A DNA stretch of 64,000 nt, taken from contig CM046875.1 of the NCBI GenBank assembly GCA_025667525.1, positions 117,790,340 to 117,854,339 of the forward strand, written 5' to 3'. A program made the position numbers and the translations under genes. The stretch is from Glebionis coronaria. Lineage: Eukaryota; Streptophyta; Magnoliopsida; Asterales; Asteraceae. This document shows positions 1 to 9,046 of the stretch, piece after piece (the first letter of the stretch is position 1; each line of letters begins with the position of its first letter). Below the pieces are notes generated by a model. It was not told the DNA's origin. It did not search any database and worked only from the letters and a program-made list of their open reading frames with translations.

Positions 1-9
1 AACCCAGCC

Positions 10-300
10 CAACTCTTAGAACGTGAATCAATGGTGAGTGGGAGTACCCTGATGATTTTAGGCAAATCATCACAGCCGTCAACGGATTTGATGCGTCTTT
101 ACCAGAAGCCGTACCCCTCTGGACTCGCCAACTCTTAGCAATGAAGCATCGGTGAGTTGAACACCCTATAGCTTTAAGCAAGCTATTACAGCTATCAACG
201 GATTTGATAAGATCTTTACCAAGAGCCGTACCCCCTTGGATTAGCCACTTTGCAGTCCAAGACTATGGCAAGTGAAAACCATCCCTGTTTTGGGTAACCT
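10..300. repeat. ~119-bp tandem repeat in the 3' noncoding region of element A
   Basis: Two clear copies begin with CAACTCTTAG at 10 and 129. Both contain a TCAACGGATTTGAT core and end in a GCCGTACCCC block. A third, decayed partial copy begins near 245. The array lies downstream of the extra ORF of element A, between its stop codon and the expected 3' LTR. Bases 300-652 hold no gene, only AT-rich sequence with poly-A/T runs near 520-560. Confidence 0.75.
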
Positions 301-652
301 GGCAACCCTCAAGGTGAATCAACTTTTTCTTGTCGATTAGACATGGTAAGTTGAGAACCATTTGTTGTGCGGACCACGTCCAACACCAAGTGAAACCAAG
401 TACCAGCACAAGCTCAAATCAGGAACCAGAAAGCACATGGTGAAGCAGCCAAGGGATATTATTCACAAGTATAAAAGCGAAACTGTGTTAAAAGTATAAG
501 CAGATATTATATAAAAAGTATATATTTTTTTTATTTTTTTTTATAACTATAAAGAATGAAATTCACCAATCACTGTACATATTGGTGAAAAGAATGAAAA
601 GAAAAACAAATGAACAAAAATACAAAGCAAAAACATTTACAACCCAATCACC

Positions 653-2713
653 TTACATACCAGAAGCAACCTTCTTATCTGCCATCAACCTTGCCTGAAT
701 ACCTTCTACCAATGCCGTAGCCATAGATGACTCATTTCCAGAAGGAGCAGTAGAAATTTGCAAGTGACTTGCTAACATTGCCTCCATCGAAGAAATAGTC
801 AAAGGATACTCCACATCCGTCAGCATAAACACCATATGACCAGATTCTAATTCCAACATATGAACTCCACATCCAGCATAAAGCTTCCAGCGCAGAATCT
901 CCCATTGCATTTGATCCTTCCATATGCCCAAAACAGGAGCATTTGGAGGAGGATCCAACATCAGCTTGAGATCAGCCCAGATACGGAGACCAGGCCATGA
1001 AGACACAACCATTGGGTTAAACGGCATACTAGAATCAACAAGTCCATACAACGCCATAAGATCCATACGGTCAGCCCAAGACAACACACCCTGCAAACCC
1101 GTTGCCAATCGCACAGACCCATCACTCAAAGTAATCCGATGGGATACGCCACCAGGAAGTGTTGTAGAACGCTCAACCGTATAACCAGTAATGCTCCCAT
1201 TGCCCAAGGGTAAGTCAGAATCACTGTCAGAAGCTGCATCAATTAAATTCTCAGGATCACGCTTCTCAAAAGGAACTGTCTTACCACGGCGAATACGACG
1301 AGCCTGTTTCTGGCGAAGAGAGCGTCTCGGTGTGGGATCAGTAGGTGTTGATTCAACCTTTACCTTAACCTCAGCAGCAGCAGGGGAAGCAGTAGAAGTA
1401 GACTCATGAATGTGTCCACCCAATGAACCACTAGGAGCTGCATCAGAAGTAGGAGTAGGTTGTGTTCCAGGAACTGGTGGGGATGGAGAGGGCACAGCAG
1501 ATGTAGTAGTAGTAGGGATGGTGGTATCAACAAAGGTGCTTGCAGGAACATGTGTGGTGGTGGTAGTAACTGGTGTGGGGGTAGAAGCATGAGTGGTGGT
1601 GGTAGTAGCAAAGATTGTAGAAGCAGGACCAGCAGTAGAACCCAACGGAGCAACCAAAGGTGTAGTAGAAGGACCAACAGAAGTAGCAACAAAACCAGAA
1701 GGACTAGCAACAAAACCAGTAGAATCAGCAAAACCAGGAGTGGATGCAGACGAAGGACCAGTAGAATCAGCAGGCAGAGAAGAAGTCACACCACGAGGAT
1801 GGTAAATAAATCTTTCCGGAATAGGTTGACTCTGACGTTTAACCATCTTTGCATAAAGGGCCTTTAGCTCATCAAAAGTCAAAGCCCGCACCCGAGCCCA
1901 AGTCCAAGGAGCATTGAAATGAGCAGCAGATTGATATTTCACATAACGTTGCATCTGCTGGCGCTCCTCAGCCCGAGATAAAGGTCTGTTCCTTCGCTGT
2001 TTCTTAAGTTCTACAGCTAGAGCCAACTTGTGCTTACGCATCATTACCATAGCCCGCAGAATACAATTATGTTCATCAACATCATCACCCAAAAGATCTT
2101 TAAACTGAGCATAATCCCGAGTGAGAACAGTCAACACTTGCATCCATTCACTATCACTCCAATGCATGGCATCATGCTGAATTTGTGCACGCCTGCGCTC
2201 TCGAAGCTCTTCCTCAGCAGCTCTATCAGCTTCATCAATCTCAGCTTGAACCCGACGAGCAGCCTCCTCACCAAGTCTTTCCTCTTCAATCTGGCGACGG
2301 GTACGCTTGCGAGATGGGGAAGGAGCATCAGTCATTGGGGCCTTGCCCTTCAAATCAGGAGAGGGACCAGCATGAGGACCATCAGCAGGATCAGAATCAC
2401 CACCCATAGAAGGGGGAATAGCACCAGGAGAAGGAACATTGGAGGACGTTGGAGGAACCGGCAAATCATCATAAACTTTATCAGCAAAGGCAGCCTTTGC
2501 CAACAATGTCAAGCCATCCTCAACATTCTCCGCACCCTCATCCTCAGAATCTGAATGGACCACATGTTTCTTGCGACGACGTTGTTGAGTTTCCAACGCC
2601 TTGATGCGATCAGCCAGAGGAAGAACAAACTCCCTTGTAAGCTTCCGATGTTGGTTTAAATCAGCTTCCAAACAAACCATCCGCTCATGGTACCTGCGCA
2701 AAAGATCAAGCAA
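653..2713 (-). CDS. Element A extra ORF, C-terminal part (coiled coil, Pro/Ser/Thr-rich linker, C-terminal domain)
   Basis: About 680 codons are open. The frame opens with a heptad-like segment (LLRRYHERM onward, roughly residues 1-50), continues through an acidic, charged region and a long Pro/Ser/Thr-rich linker (about residues 300-450) that looks disordered, and ends in a compact Trp-rich domain of about 180 residues. I recognise the type: in Asteraceae genomes such proteins follow pol in copia elements and are often misannotated. There is no signal peptide or membrane segment. The true start is not here; this is the continuation of the 2,806-3,804 ORF after a frameshift near 2,735. Function unknown. 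Confidence 0.7.
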   Translation of the reverse strand: MLDLLRRYHERMVCLEADLNQHRKLTREFVLPLADRIKALETQQRRRKKHVVHSDSEDEGAENVEDGLTLLAKAAFADKVYDDLPVPPTSSNVPSPGAIPPSMGGDSDPADGPHAGPSPDLKGKAPMTDAPSPSRKRTRRQIEEERLGEEAARRVQAEIDEADRAAEEELRERRRAQIQHDAMHWSDSEWMQVLTVLTRDYAQFKDLLGDDVDEHNCILRAMVMMRKHKLALAVELKKQRRNRPLSRAEERQQMQRYVKYQSAAHFNAPWTWARVRALTFDELKALYAKMVKRQSQPIPERFIYHPRGVTSSLPADSTGPSSASTPGFADSTGFVASPSGFVATSVGPSTTPLVAPLGSTAGPASTIFATTTTTHASTPTPVTTTTTHVPASTFVDTTIPTTTTSAVPSPSPPVPGTQPTPTSDAAPSGSLGGHIHESTSTASPAAAEVKVKVESTPTDPTPRRSLRQKQARRIRRGKTVPFEKRDPENLIDAASDSDSDLPLGNGSITGYTVERSTTLPGGVSHRITLSDGSVRLATGLQGVLSWADRMDLMALYGLVDSSMPFNPMVVSSWPGLRIWADLKLMLDPPPNAPVLGIWKDQMQWEILRWKLYAGCGVHMLELESGHMVFMLTDVEYPLTISSMEAMLASHLQISTAPSGNESSMATALVEGIQARLMADKKVASGM

Positions 2714-2805
2714 AGATATCAGTGTAGTGGCTCCTCCGCCTGCCCACCAAGAGAACTTGGATCAGGGAAAGCATCATTGGAGCCCGAAGCAACATGTGGG
2801 TCAAC

Positions 2806-3804
2806 CTATGGAGTACGAGCAGCAAACGGGATATCAGTCGAGTGTGGGGTAGGACTAGGAGGTGGAGTCTCCACAAATGGAGACCTTTGTGGGACTGAGG
2901 AAGGACCAGCCTTGGTAGGAGATGGTTTTTCAACCACCACCTCCTCAACTAGCTCCTCCTCTACCACAGGAGTGGCACCAACAGTAGGAGCCTCCTCCTC
3001 CATTGGGTTATCATCAATCACCACAAACTCAGGAGCCTCCTCCTCCTCACCCATAGGACCCTGAGCCAATCCCAACATGGCTTCAGTCAGGGGCCTCCAG
3101 CCCCCAGTAAACCCATTCATTATATTGTAATATACTTTAGCTGTAAGTTTAGATGGCACATGCTCAGTCCTATCACGAGGAATACAAACAAGGATTTGCT
3201 GAAGAAACCTAGGGTACATAAGAAACTTCTTTCCCGAACCAGCAGTAGACAAATTACTAACCATCCCCTCAAATATATAATGAGAAAAATTAAAAACTCG
3301 ACCCTGGGCTAAGCAGATAAGACCAGTAGCCAAAGGAGTAGGGAAAGCATCCCAACTCCCAGACTTGGGACTCATACAATGGATTAAAAAGTGAACCAGA
3401 AGCTTCCATTGAGGGGAAAACCTATTTTTCTGGAAGTTAAACTTCCCCCCATGTTCATAACCTATAGCAGCCATCCCTTCCAATACTTCCGAATTGGGGA
3501 TTGATTCAACACCCCCCTCATCCTGAAGATGAAGAGAAGAGCGAATAGAAGCCTCATTCAACAAATATGCGCGTCCATCTATGGTAGCATGGAGTGCACG
3601 TGGACGTCCAGCCACATTCACAAGTTGAGCAGACGCCCAAAATTGACGTATCACACTATCATATATGGTGGGACAGACAGTAAATGCAAACCTTAAGTTA
3701 GAAGCTTCAATGAAATCCAAGATGTCAGCAAAATGTTCACGATTTGGACCATCACCCAGATAAGCAACACGATTGTGAGCAGGTTGGTAAGCAAGAGCAG
3801 CCAT
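2806..3804 (-). CDS. Element A extra ORF, N-terminal domain
   Basis: The frame from the ATG at 3,804 (MAALAYQ...) gives 332 residues. I chose this ATG because the 31 open codons upstream lack an ATG and read through what looks like a 5' UTR. Residues ~20-240 form one globular domain with conserved-looking patches (FADILDFIE, TIYDSVIRQFW, FSPQWKLLVHF, LMYPRFLQ); it is followed by an acidic Pro/Glu-rich tail. Homologous domains occur in elements B (12,807-13,886) and D (61,583-61,960). A TAG ends the ORF at 2,806, but coding-like sequence continues in frame for about 28 codons, so this stop is probably a lesion. Sirevirus relatives are known to carry env-like ORFs here; I see no membrane anchor, so an envelope role is unsupported. 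Confidence 0.72.
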   Translation of the reverse strand: MAALAYQPAHNRVAYLGDGPNREHFADILDFIEASNLRFAFTVCPTIYDSVIRQFWASAQLVNVAGRPRALHATIDGRAYLLNEASIRSSLHLQDEGGVESIPNSEVLEGMAAIGYEHGGKFNFQKNRFSPQWKLLVHFLIHCMSPKSGSWDAFPTPLATGLICLAQGRVFNFSHYIFEGMVSNLSTAGSGKKFLMYPRFLQQILVCIPRDRTEHVPSKLTAKVYYNIMNGFTGGWRPLTEAMLGLAQGPMGEEEEAPEFVVIDDNPMEEEAPTVGATPVVEEELVEEVVVEKPSPTKAGPSSVPQRSPFVETPPPSPTPHSTDIPFAARTP

Positions 3805-3867
3805 GGATCTTGATGAATGGATGGAAGAATGATTGAGATTAGGGTGTAAAGAGTAGAAGCGGTTTTG

Positions 3868-3981
3868 TGTGTGTGATAATTGTAATGAGTGAGTCAAGAG
3901 TGTATGTTGACCATATATAAAGAAAGTGGTAACTGTTCATTGACCCCTATTAATGGGGGGTTGCCCTTTCAAATTAAACCA
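3868..3981 (-). promoter_or_regulatory. Promoter-like block upstream of the element A extra ORF
   Basis: Read on the minus strand, a TATA-like TTTATATAT lies at 3,913-3,921, about 110 bases before the ATG at 3,804. It is followed by a CACACACA-rich leader like a plant 5' UTR. Three blocks are shared, in order, with the same region of element D (62,005-62,089): GTGTGTGTGA with TAAT, AGTCAAG, and GGGTTGCC...CAATTAAA (as read on the plus strand). Shared noncoding sequence between two otherwise diverged elements suggests function, probably an internal promoter. Confidence 0.5.
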
Positions 3982-4398
3982 TAATTGCATAGTAACCACT
4001 TGCCCTTTTTAACATAATAACCAACTCCCAATTAATCATGCTGAATTCAAACTTGTAAATACCAGGAATGGGAGCGTTGACCAAAAGTCAAAGCACACAA
4101 TGGTCAGACCAGGAGCAAAACGTGATTAACAAAGGACAAAATGAATGAACAGTATGCCAGACCAGTACCAGGAGCCAAACACCACTTGACATGGAAGGAT
4201 TTTAAACCACCAGAAGCCAACCAATTATAACTAGAAGCTGACCAAAGAGGACCAGAAGAGAGCAAAAATCCTCCATCATAAGCACCACACACCTTCAGAA
4301 CCAAGAAACTATGTTGTTAAAAACTATCAATACGTTAGTCTGACCTAATATGTACACAAAGCCTCCCCTTAGGCTTTGCCTCCCCTCAATCCTAGACC
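3982..4398 (-). other. Noncoding spacer between pol and the extra ORF of A, with purine tracts
   Basis: No coding sequence is visible. On the minus strand two G-rich purine tracts (GAGGGGAGG and AAGGGGAGG, 4,357-4,390) lie directly after the RNase H stop. They resemble polypurine tracts. Sireviruses are known to carry extra PPT-like motifs. Confidence 0.45.
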
Positions 4399-5072
4399 TC
4401 AAGGATTGACCATCCCAATATGAACCACCAAGTGGTTAAACCGAGGACCATCAAAAGCTTTAGTCAGCAAATCAGCAACATTGTCATCCGTATGAACTTT
4501 AAGAACCTGTATCAGTTTCTTCTCATTGGCATCCCGTATAAAATGATGCCGAATCTCAATATGCTTCGTCCGCTGATGAAAAACAGGATTCTTCACAATG
4601 CAAATAGTGCTTTGATTGTCAATAAAAATTTTGGTATTCATAAAATTGAAACCATAATCCAACATCTGATTTTGGATCCACAAAACTTGTCCACAACAAC
4701 TAGCAGCCGCAACGTATTCAGCTTCTGTTGAAGAAGTAGCTACGATTGTCTGTTTCTTGCATTGCCATGAAATAAGTCGACGACCCAAAAATTGACAACC
4801 ACCAGTAGTAGACTTCCTATCATTATTAGCACCAGCATAGTCACTATCACTATAGGCTTCTAGAACAAAAGGAGATTCTCTAGGATACCATAAACCCAAT
4901 TTAGGTTGAGCCTTGATATACTTGAAAATCTTATTCACGGCATTTAAGTTCGAAACCGTTGGAGTCACCTGGTGTCTAGAACAAGCACTTACTGCAAACA
5001 TAATGTCTGGACGTGATGCAGTCAAATACATGAGAGAGCCAATCATAGACCTGTACATGTGAACATTTACCG
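4399..5072 (-). pseudogene. pol: Element A pol: RNase H and end of RT
   Basis: This segment encodes the copia RNase H that removes template RNA during reverse transcription. Visible are SDSDYAGANNDRKST (first catalytic Asp), SSTEAEYVAAA (Glu), the ASRPDIMFAV stretch linking RT to RNase H, and the C-terminal KHIEIRHHFIRD and DNVADLLTKAF motifs. The frame opens after a C-run near 5,071-5,075, where a one-base loss separates it from the upstream RT segment; the ATG at 5,058 is therefore not a real start. The C-terminus looks complete. Confidence 0.85.
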
Positions 5073-5450
5073 GGGGTCTGGCTCATTCTTAAGTTTGATT
5101 TTAGCAACTTCATAAGGAGTTGCTGTTGGTCTAAGAGGATCCATGTCAAACTTCTGTAGAATCTCATGGACATATTTATCTTGACTGATGAAAATCCCAT
5201 CCGATTGTTGCTTGACCTGAAGACCAAGGAAGAATGATAGTTCTCCCATTGCACTCATCTGAAATTCGCCTTTCATCAAGTGTTCAAACTCATCACACCA
5301 CTCCTTCCTTGTAGAACCAAAGATAATGTCGTCCACATAAACCTGAACAAGGATAATATCCTTGGAATTCTGCCGAAGAAATAGTGTTTTGTCAATAGTA
5401 CCTCTTCTATAGCCATTCTTTAACAAGAAAGTTGAAAGACGCTCATACAA
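5067..5450 (-). pseudogene. pol: Element A pol: RT palm/thumb segment with the YVDD active site
   Basis: Residues include ILVQVYVDDIIFGST, the RT catalytic YVDD box, and [14 protein letters not shown]. The segment is bounded by two frame breaks: at the 5' side the expected AW-Y codons have lost one G near 5,450 (the upstream frame runs into a missense tail), and at the 3' side one C is missing near 5,073. Without these two single-base losses pol would stay open here. The catalytic residues are intact, so decay appears recent. Confidence 0.85.
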
Positions 5451-6685
5451 GCTCTAGGAGCCTGATGTAACCCATAAAGAGCCTTGACCACCTTGTAGAC
5501 TTTCTTGGGATGAAGTGGATCTACAAACCCCTTAGGTTGAGTAACATACACTTCCTCGTCAATTTTGCCATAGAGAAATGCACTCTTGACATCCATCTGG
5601 AACACCGTAAAGCCAACATAAGAAGCAAAGGCCAAGAACAGACGAATGGCCTCGATCTGTGCAACCGGTGCAAAGACTTCAGTATAGTCAATGCCCTCAA
5701 TTTGAGTGTGTCCTTGTGCGACAAGCCTAGCTTTATTCCTTACGACAATTCCCCGTGCATCCTTCTTGTTCTTGAGAATCCATTTGGTATTGATAGCTGT
5801 CTTTCCATCTGGTAAGTCAACCAGAACCCAAACATTCTGAAACAAGAATTGCTGCATTTCCTCCTGCATAGCCTCCACCCAACTTTGATCCTCAAGTGCA
5901 TGAGAAACAGACCTAGGTTCCACCTGTGAAAGAAAACAAGCAAACAAACAGTGCTGAAAGTCCGTATGATTATTACGCTTTTGATCCTCAATATAGCCCA
6001 CAAGAGCATGATGATCAGACGAGGCCTTCTGCTGCATTCTGCGTGTCTTGACAGTAGAACCAGGATCTCTAATAATTTGCGTGGTAGGATGATCTTTATG
6101 TGATTGCAAAACTGGATTGGAAGAAACTTCCACTTCTGGTGCCAAGTTATTGAGATCACCAACAAAGTCAGCATCATATGAAGCATTTTGGAAAATCCCA
6201 TCAACCGGTTGTTTATGAATATCATCCAGCTTGGTAGAAGACTTCTTTTCATGGTTCCCCAAATCAGAAGGACTGGAGAAACATGTATTGGAAGCAGACT
6301 CACTAGCCGGAGTACCAGTAGGTGTTAAGATAGCACTAGGAGCAGAAGCTGGAGTACCAGGAGCAACTTTGGCAGCAGGCTCAACCAAGGGAAACTCAAA
6401 GCTACCCTGAGCAGCTGCTTTAGTAGCTTCTTGTTGTTGTTTGAGAAGAGTGTCAAGAGCTGCTTGGGAATCCTGTACATCCAATGGAGTTGCATCACTA
6501 GGAGGAGTAGGAGAAACCGTGGTGGAATAGGATGGAACCACAAAAATGTCATCCTCATCATCTGAATCAGAAAGACTAGAAGGAACACCAGTACTAGAAG
6601 TTGCAAACACTTGTGGTCCTGCATCATGGTTAGTTTTGAAACGAAAATATCCTAACGAATCACTAAGATAATCAAGATCAAAATA
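5420..6685 (-). pseudogene. pol: Element A pol: integrase C-terminal linker and N-terminal RT
   Basis: The frame continues directly from the integrase segment past a single TGA at 6,686-6,688, where a Trp (TGG) is expected in a GPE-W-YFDLDY context. It holds an acidic linker (SDSDDEDD), an Ala/Pro-rich stretch, then the RT_2-type domain: [66 protein letters not shown] and ALYGLHQAPRA. It ends in a short off-frame tail at 5,420. Confidence 0.85.
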
Positions 6686-8023
6686 TCATTCTGGACCTTT
6701 GCCTTGGATGTTTGACTTCTCTTCAAAATACCTGAGATTAATAGTTTCAATGATCCATTTGGCTTGAAGATTATAGACACGATGCGCCCGAGAATGAGCT
6801 GAATATCCCACAATGTATCCTTCATCTGCCTTGCCATCAAACTTCCCCAAATAATCACTAGTATTCAGAATGGTGACTGGACACCCAAAAGGCTTCAAAT
6901 GAACAATATTTGGAACTTTGCCCGTGAGCAGCTCATAAGGATTCTTCTTGTGAGGATTGGTAATAGAAACCCTATTCAAAACATAACTTGCAGTATTAAC
7001 AGCTTCTGTCCAGAACATGGTTGGAAGCTTGGAATCGACAAGCATAGTTCTTGCTGCTTCTATTAGTGTCTTGTTCTTTCTTTCTGCCACACCATTCTGT
7101 TGAGGAGTCCTAGCAGCACTATAATCTCTTTTGATGCCCTTAGCATTGCAAAGTGCGATGAGGTCTTTATTTTTAAACTCGGTTCCATTGTCGCAACGAA
7201 TACCTTTAACTTTCTTGGACAACTGATTCTCTATCAAGGTAAGAAAATCTCTAAGAATTGAGTAGGTCTCACTTTTGGCAGCCATGAAGAACACCCATGT
7301 AAACCTGCTATAACCATCAGTTACCACCAAACAGAATTGTTTGTGGTCAATGCTCCTGATGGAAGTAGGACCAAATAAGTCCATGTGTAGAAGCTGCAAT
7401 GGTTCAGTAATAAGACTTAGAGCAGTAATGGCCTTGAAGGATGCTTTGTGCTGTTTGCCTTTGCTGCAGGCAATACAATTTATATCATTTCGAAACGTCT
7501 TGGGAGGTAAACCAGAGACCAGATTCAGATTTGCAAGTTTGTGAATGGTCTTGAAGTTCACATGCCCCATCCTTCGGTGCCATTTAGTGGCTTCATCTTC
7601 CGAGGCTTTTGCAACCAGACATGCTAGTTGACCAGTAGGGTTGACTTCATTCAACTTGATGCTATAGAGATTGTGTCTTCTAGGGATTCTGAGTAAAACT
7701 TGTGAGTCATCCGGAAGCTGAAAATCTTTGGAAAGCACAAGTGCATCAGTATCGGTGAAGAGTACAAACTGCTTCTTGTCACAAATCTGAGAGACCGATA
7801 TCAAGTTGAAGTGTTGAAGTGCTTCCACATAGTAGACCTGCTCAAAATTTAGATTTGGAGTCTTTATCGTTCCTTTGCCTGTGATTCTGCCTTCACCCCC
7901 ACCAAAATAGACCTTGCCTCCATGAAATGGTACAAAGTTAGAGAGAAGACTTTTATTTCCAGTCATGCTCCTGGAGCAACCACTATCAACAATGCCTAGA
8001 CTAGGATCCTGGTATGGAGTAAC
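6686..8023 (-). pseudogene. pol: Element A pol: protease, GAG-pre-integrase and integrase
   Basis: Immediately after a 3' splice-site-like AG at 8,024 the frame reads through the aspartic protease motif IVDSGCSRSMTG. The HHCC zinc-binding domain follows (WHRRMGHVNFK...CIACSKGKQHK), then the integrase core with HMDLFGPTSI, VVTDGYSRFTWVFF, RCDNGTEFKN and ARTPQQNGVAERKN, which supply the D-D-E residues. The frame is closed by TAG directly upstream of 8,023, so the domain cannot be entered by simple frameshifting from Gag; splicing or an indel is needed. It ends at the TGA at 6,686. Confidence 0.88.
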
Positions 8024-8070
8024 CTACAACAACAAGATAATAAAAATGCAAAAGTTAGTGTCTTAAGGGG
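8024..8070 (-). promoter_or_regulatory. Candidate 3' splice site at the Gag-protease junction of element A
   Basis: On the minus strand the order is CTAAC (8,054-8,058, a plant branch-point consensus), about 25 T-rich bases, then TTGTTGTAG ending at 8,024, followed by GTT of the protease frame. The Gag-side stop TAA (8,055-8,057) lies inside the branch-point sequence. A phase-compatible but poor and very close donor (AAAAG|GTTTGG) lies about 55 bases upstream; a stronger donor may be further upstream. Confidence 0.45.
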
Positions 8071-9035
8071 ACCCAAACCTTTTCAGGTTTGAGCCTGCCT
8101 TGTGGATCATTAGAAAAATGCCAAGAAGATTGATGAGATCCACCGTTGTTCCTTGGTTGCCTATGCATCATATGGGTATTATTATTTGACCAAGAACAAC
8201 TTGCTGAGGGCTTAACAGCAGTTCCCAAATTTCCCAAACCAAAATACGTGTGGTCTAAATTATATGGATAGATTGGATTAAAATTTTGAAAATAATTACT
8301 GGTAGTTTGGAATCCATGATCTCTCCAATAATCAGACGCGAAAGGAGAGGATACTCTAGAAGTATTAAACGTTGGAGCACTAGGATTAAGTCTTCTAGTA
8401 GCATATGAAGCAGCTCCTGGTGGACCAGGAGCAGGAAAAGCATGATTAACAGATGCACGTGTGTCATAATAATCACAATCTTTAATTAAATGAAAGGCAC
8501 TGCCACAAACAAAACATGTTTTGAAAGACCTTTTATTAGAATGAGATTGTTTCATACTGCCTACTTTATTACACACATTTCTAGGAAAAACAGTCTTCCT
8601 AGGACTCAATAAACAAGGACCAGACACACTTGACTTGACAGCAACTTTTTCTTCACACTTCCTAGCACCAGTAGCAGCATGTTCATTCGACTTGGAACTT
8701 GTAGGTCTTGACTCGTCACTTGAACCACCAGATGCAGAGTCACCGGCTTTGTCACTGAAAGTACATGAGACAAAGTCATTAGTATTAGTAGAACTTGTTG
8801 GGGACTCAAGCATCTGTGATCCATCCGAGTCATTATGCCATGAAGTGGGCATAAAAGTTCCAGTAAGAGGAGGAGGGACAACATGCATTTCTGCTGCTGG
8901 TTTAAACCTATTGTAGCTAGGTTTGCCCTCATCCTCTTTGTCGGCATCAAAGACACTTGAGAAAGATAAATCAAATACATCTTCTGAATCAATATATTTT
9001 TCAAATCCTAAGCCTCTTTTAGTTCTGCCAGACAT
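8055..9035 (-). CDS. Element A second Gag-region ORF with zinc knuckle
   Basis: This ORF has 326 codons from the ATG at 9,035. It is Ser-rich and low in complexity, with an intact CCHC knuckle CFVCGSAFHLIKDC about residue 175, a feature of nucleic-acid-binding Gag proteins. Its N-terminus (SGRTKRGLGFEKYIDSEDVFDL) matches the start of the second Gag block seen in Asteraceae copia elements, where it is fused to the coiled-coil Gag. Here it is in a different frame from the upstream Gag, 12 bases apart, so an indel or a separate translation start is implied. It ends at the TAA inside the candidate branch point. Confidence 0.75.
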   Translation of the reverse strand: MSGRTKRGLGFEKYIDSEDVFDLSFSSVFDADKEDEGKPSYNRFKPAAEMHVVPPPLTGTFMPTSWHNDSDGSQMLESPTSSTNTNDFVSCTFSDKAGDSASGGSSDESRPTSSKSNEHAATGARKCEEKVAVKSSVSGPCLLSPRKTVFPRNVCNKVGSMKQSHSNKRSFKTCFVCGSAFHLIKDCDYYDTRASVNHAFPAPGPPGAASYATRRLNPSAPTFNTSRVSSPFASDYWRDHGFQTTSNYFQNFNPIYPYNLDHTYFGLGNLGTAVKPSASCSWSNNNTHMMHRQPRNNGGSHQSSWHFSNDPQGRLKPEKVWVPLRH

Positions 9036-9046
9036 GCTACTATCAA

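Noticed and set aside
2806..3804. SNARE longin-domain or envelope protein identity for the extra ORF
   Set aside because: Such labels circulate in annotations of similar Asteraceae proteins, but I see no longin/SNARE motif, signal peptide or membrane segment here.
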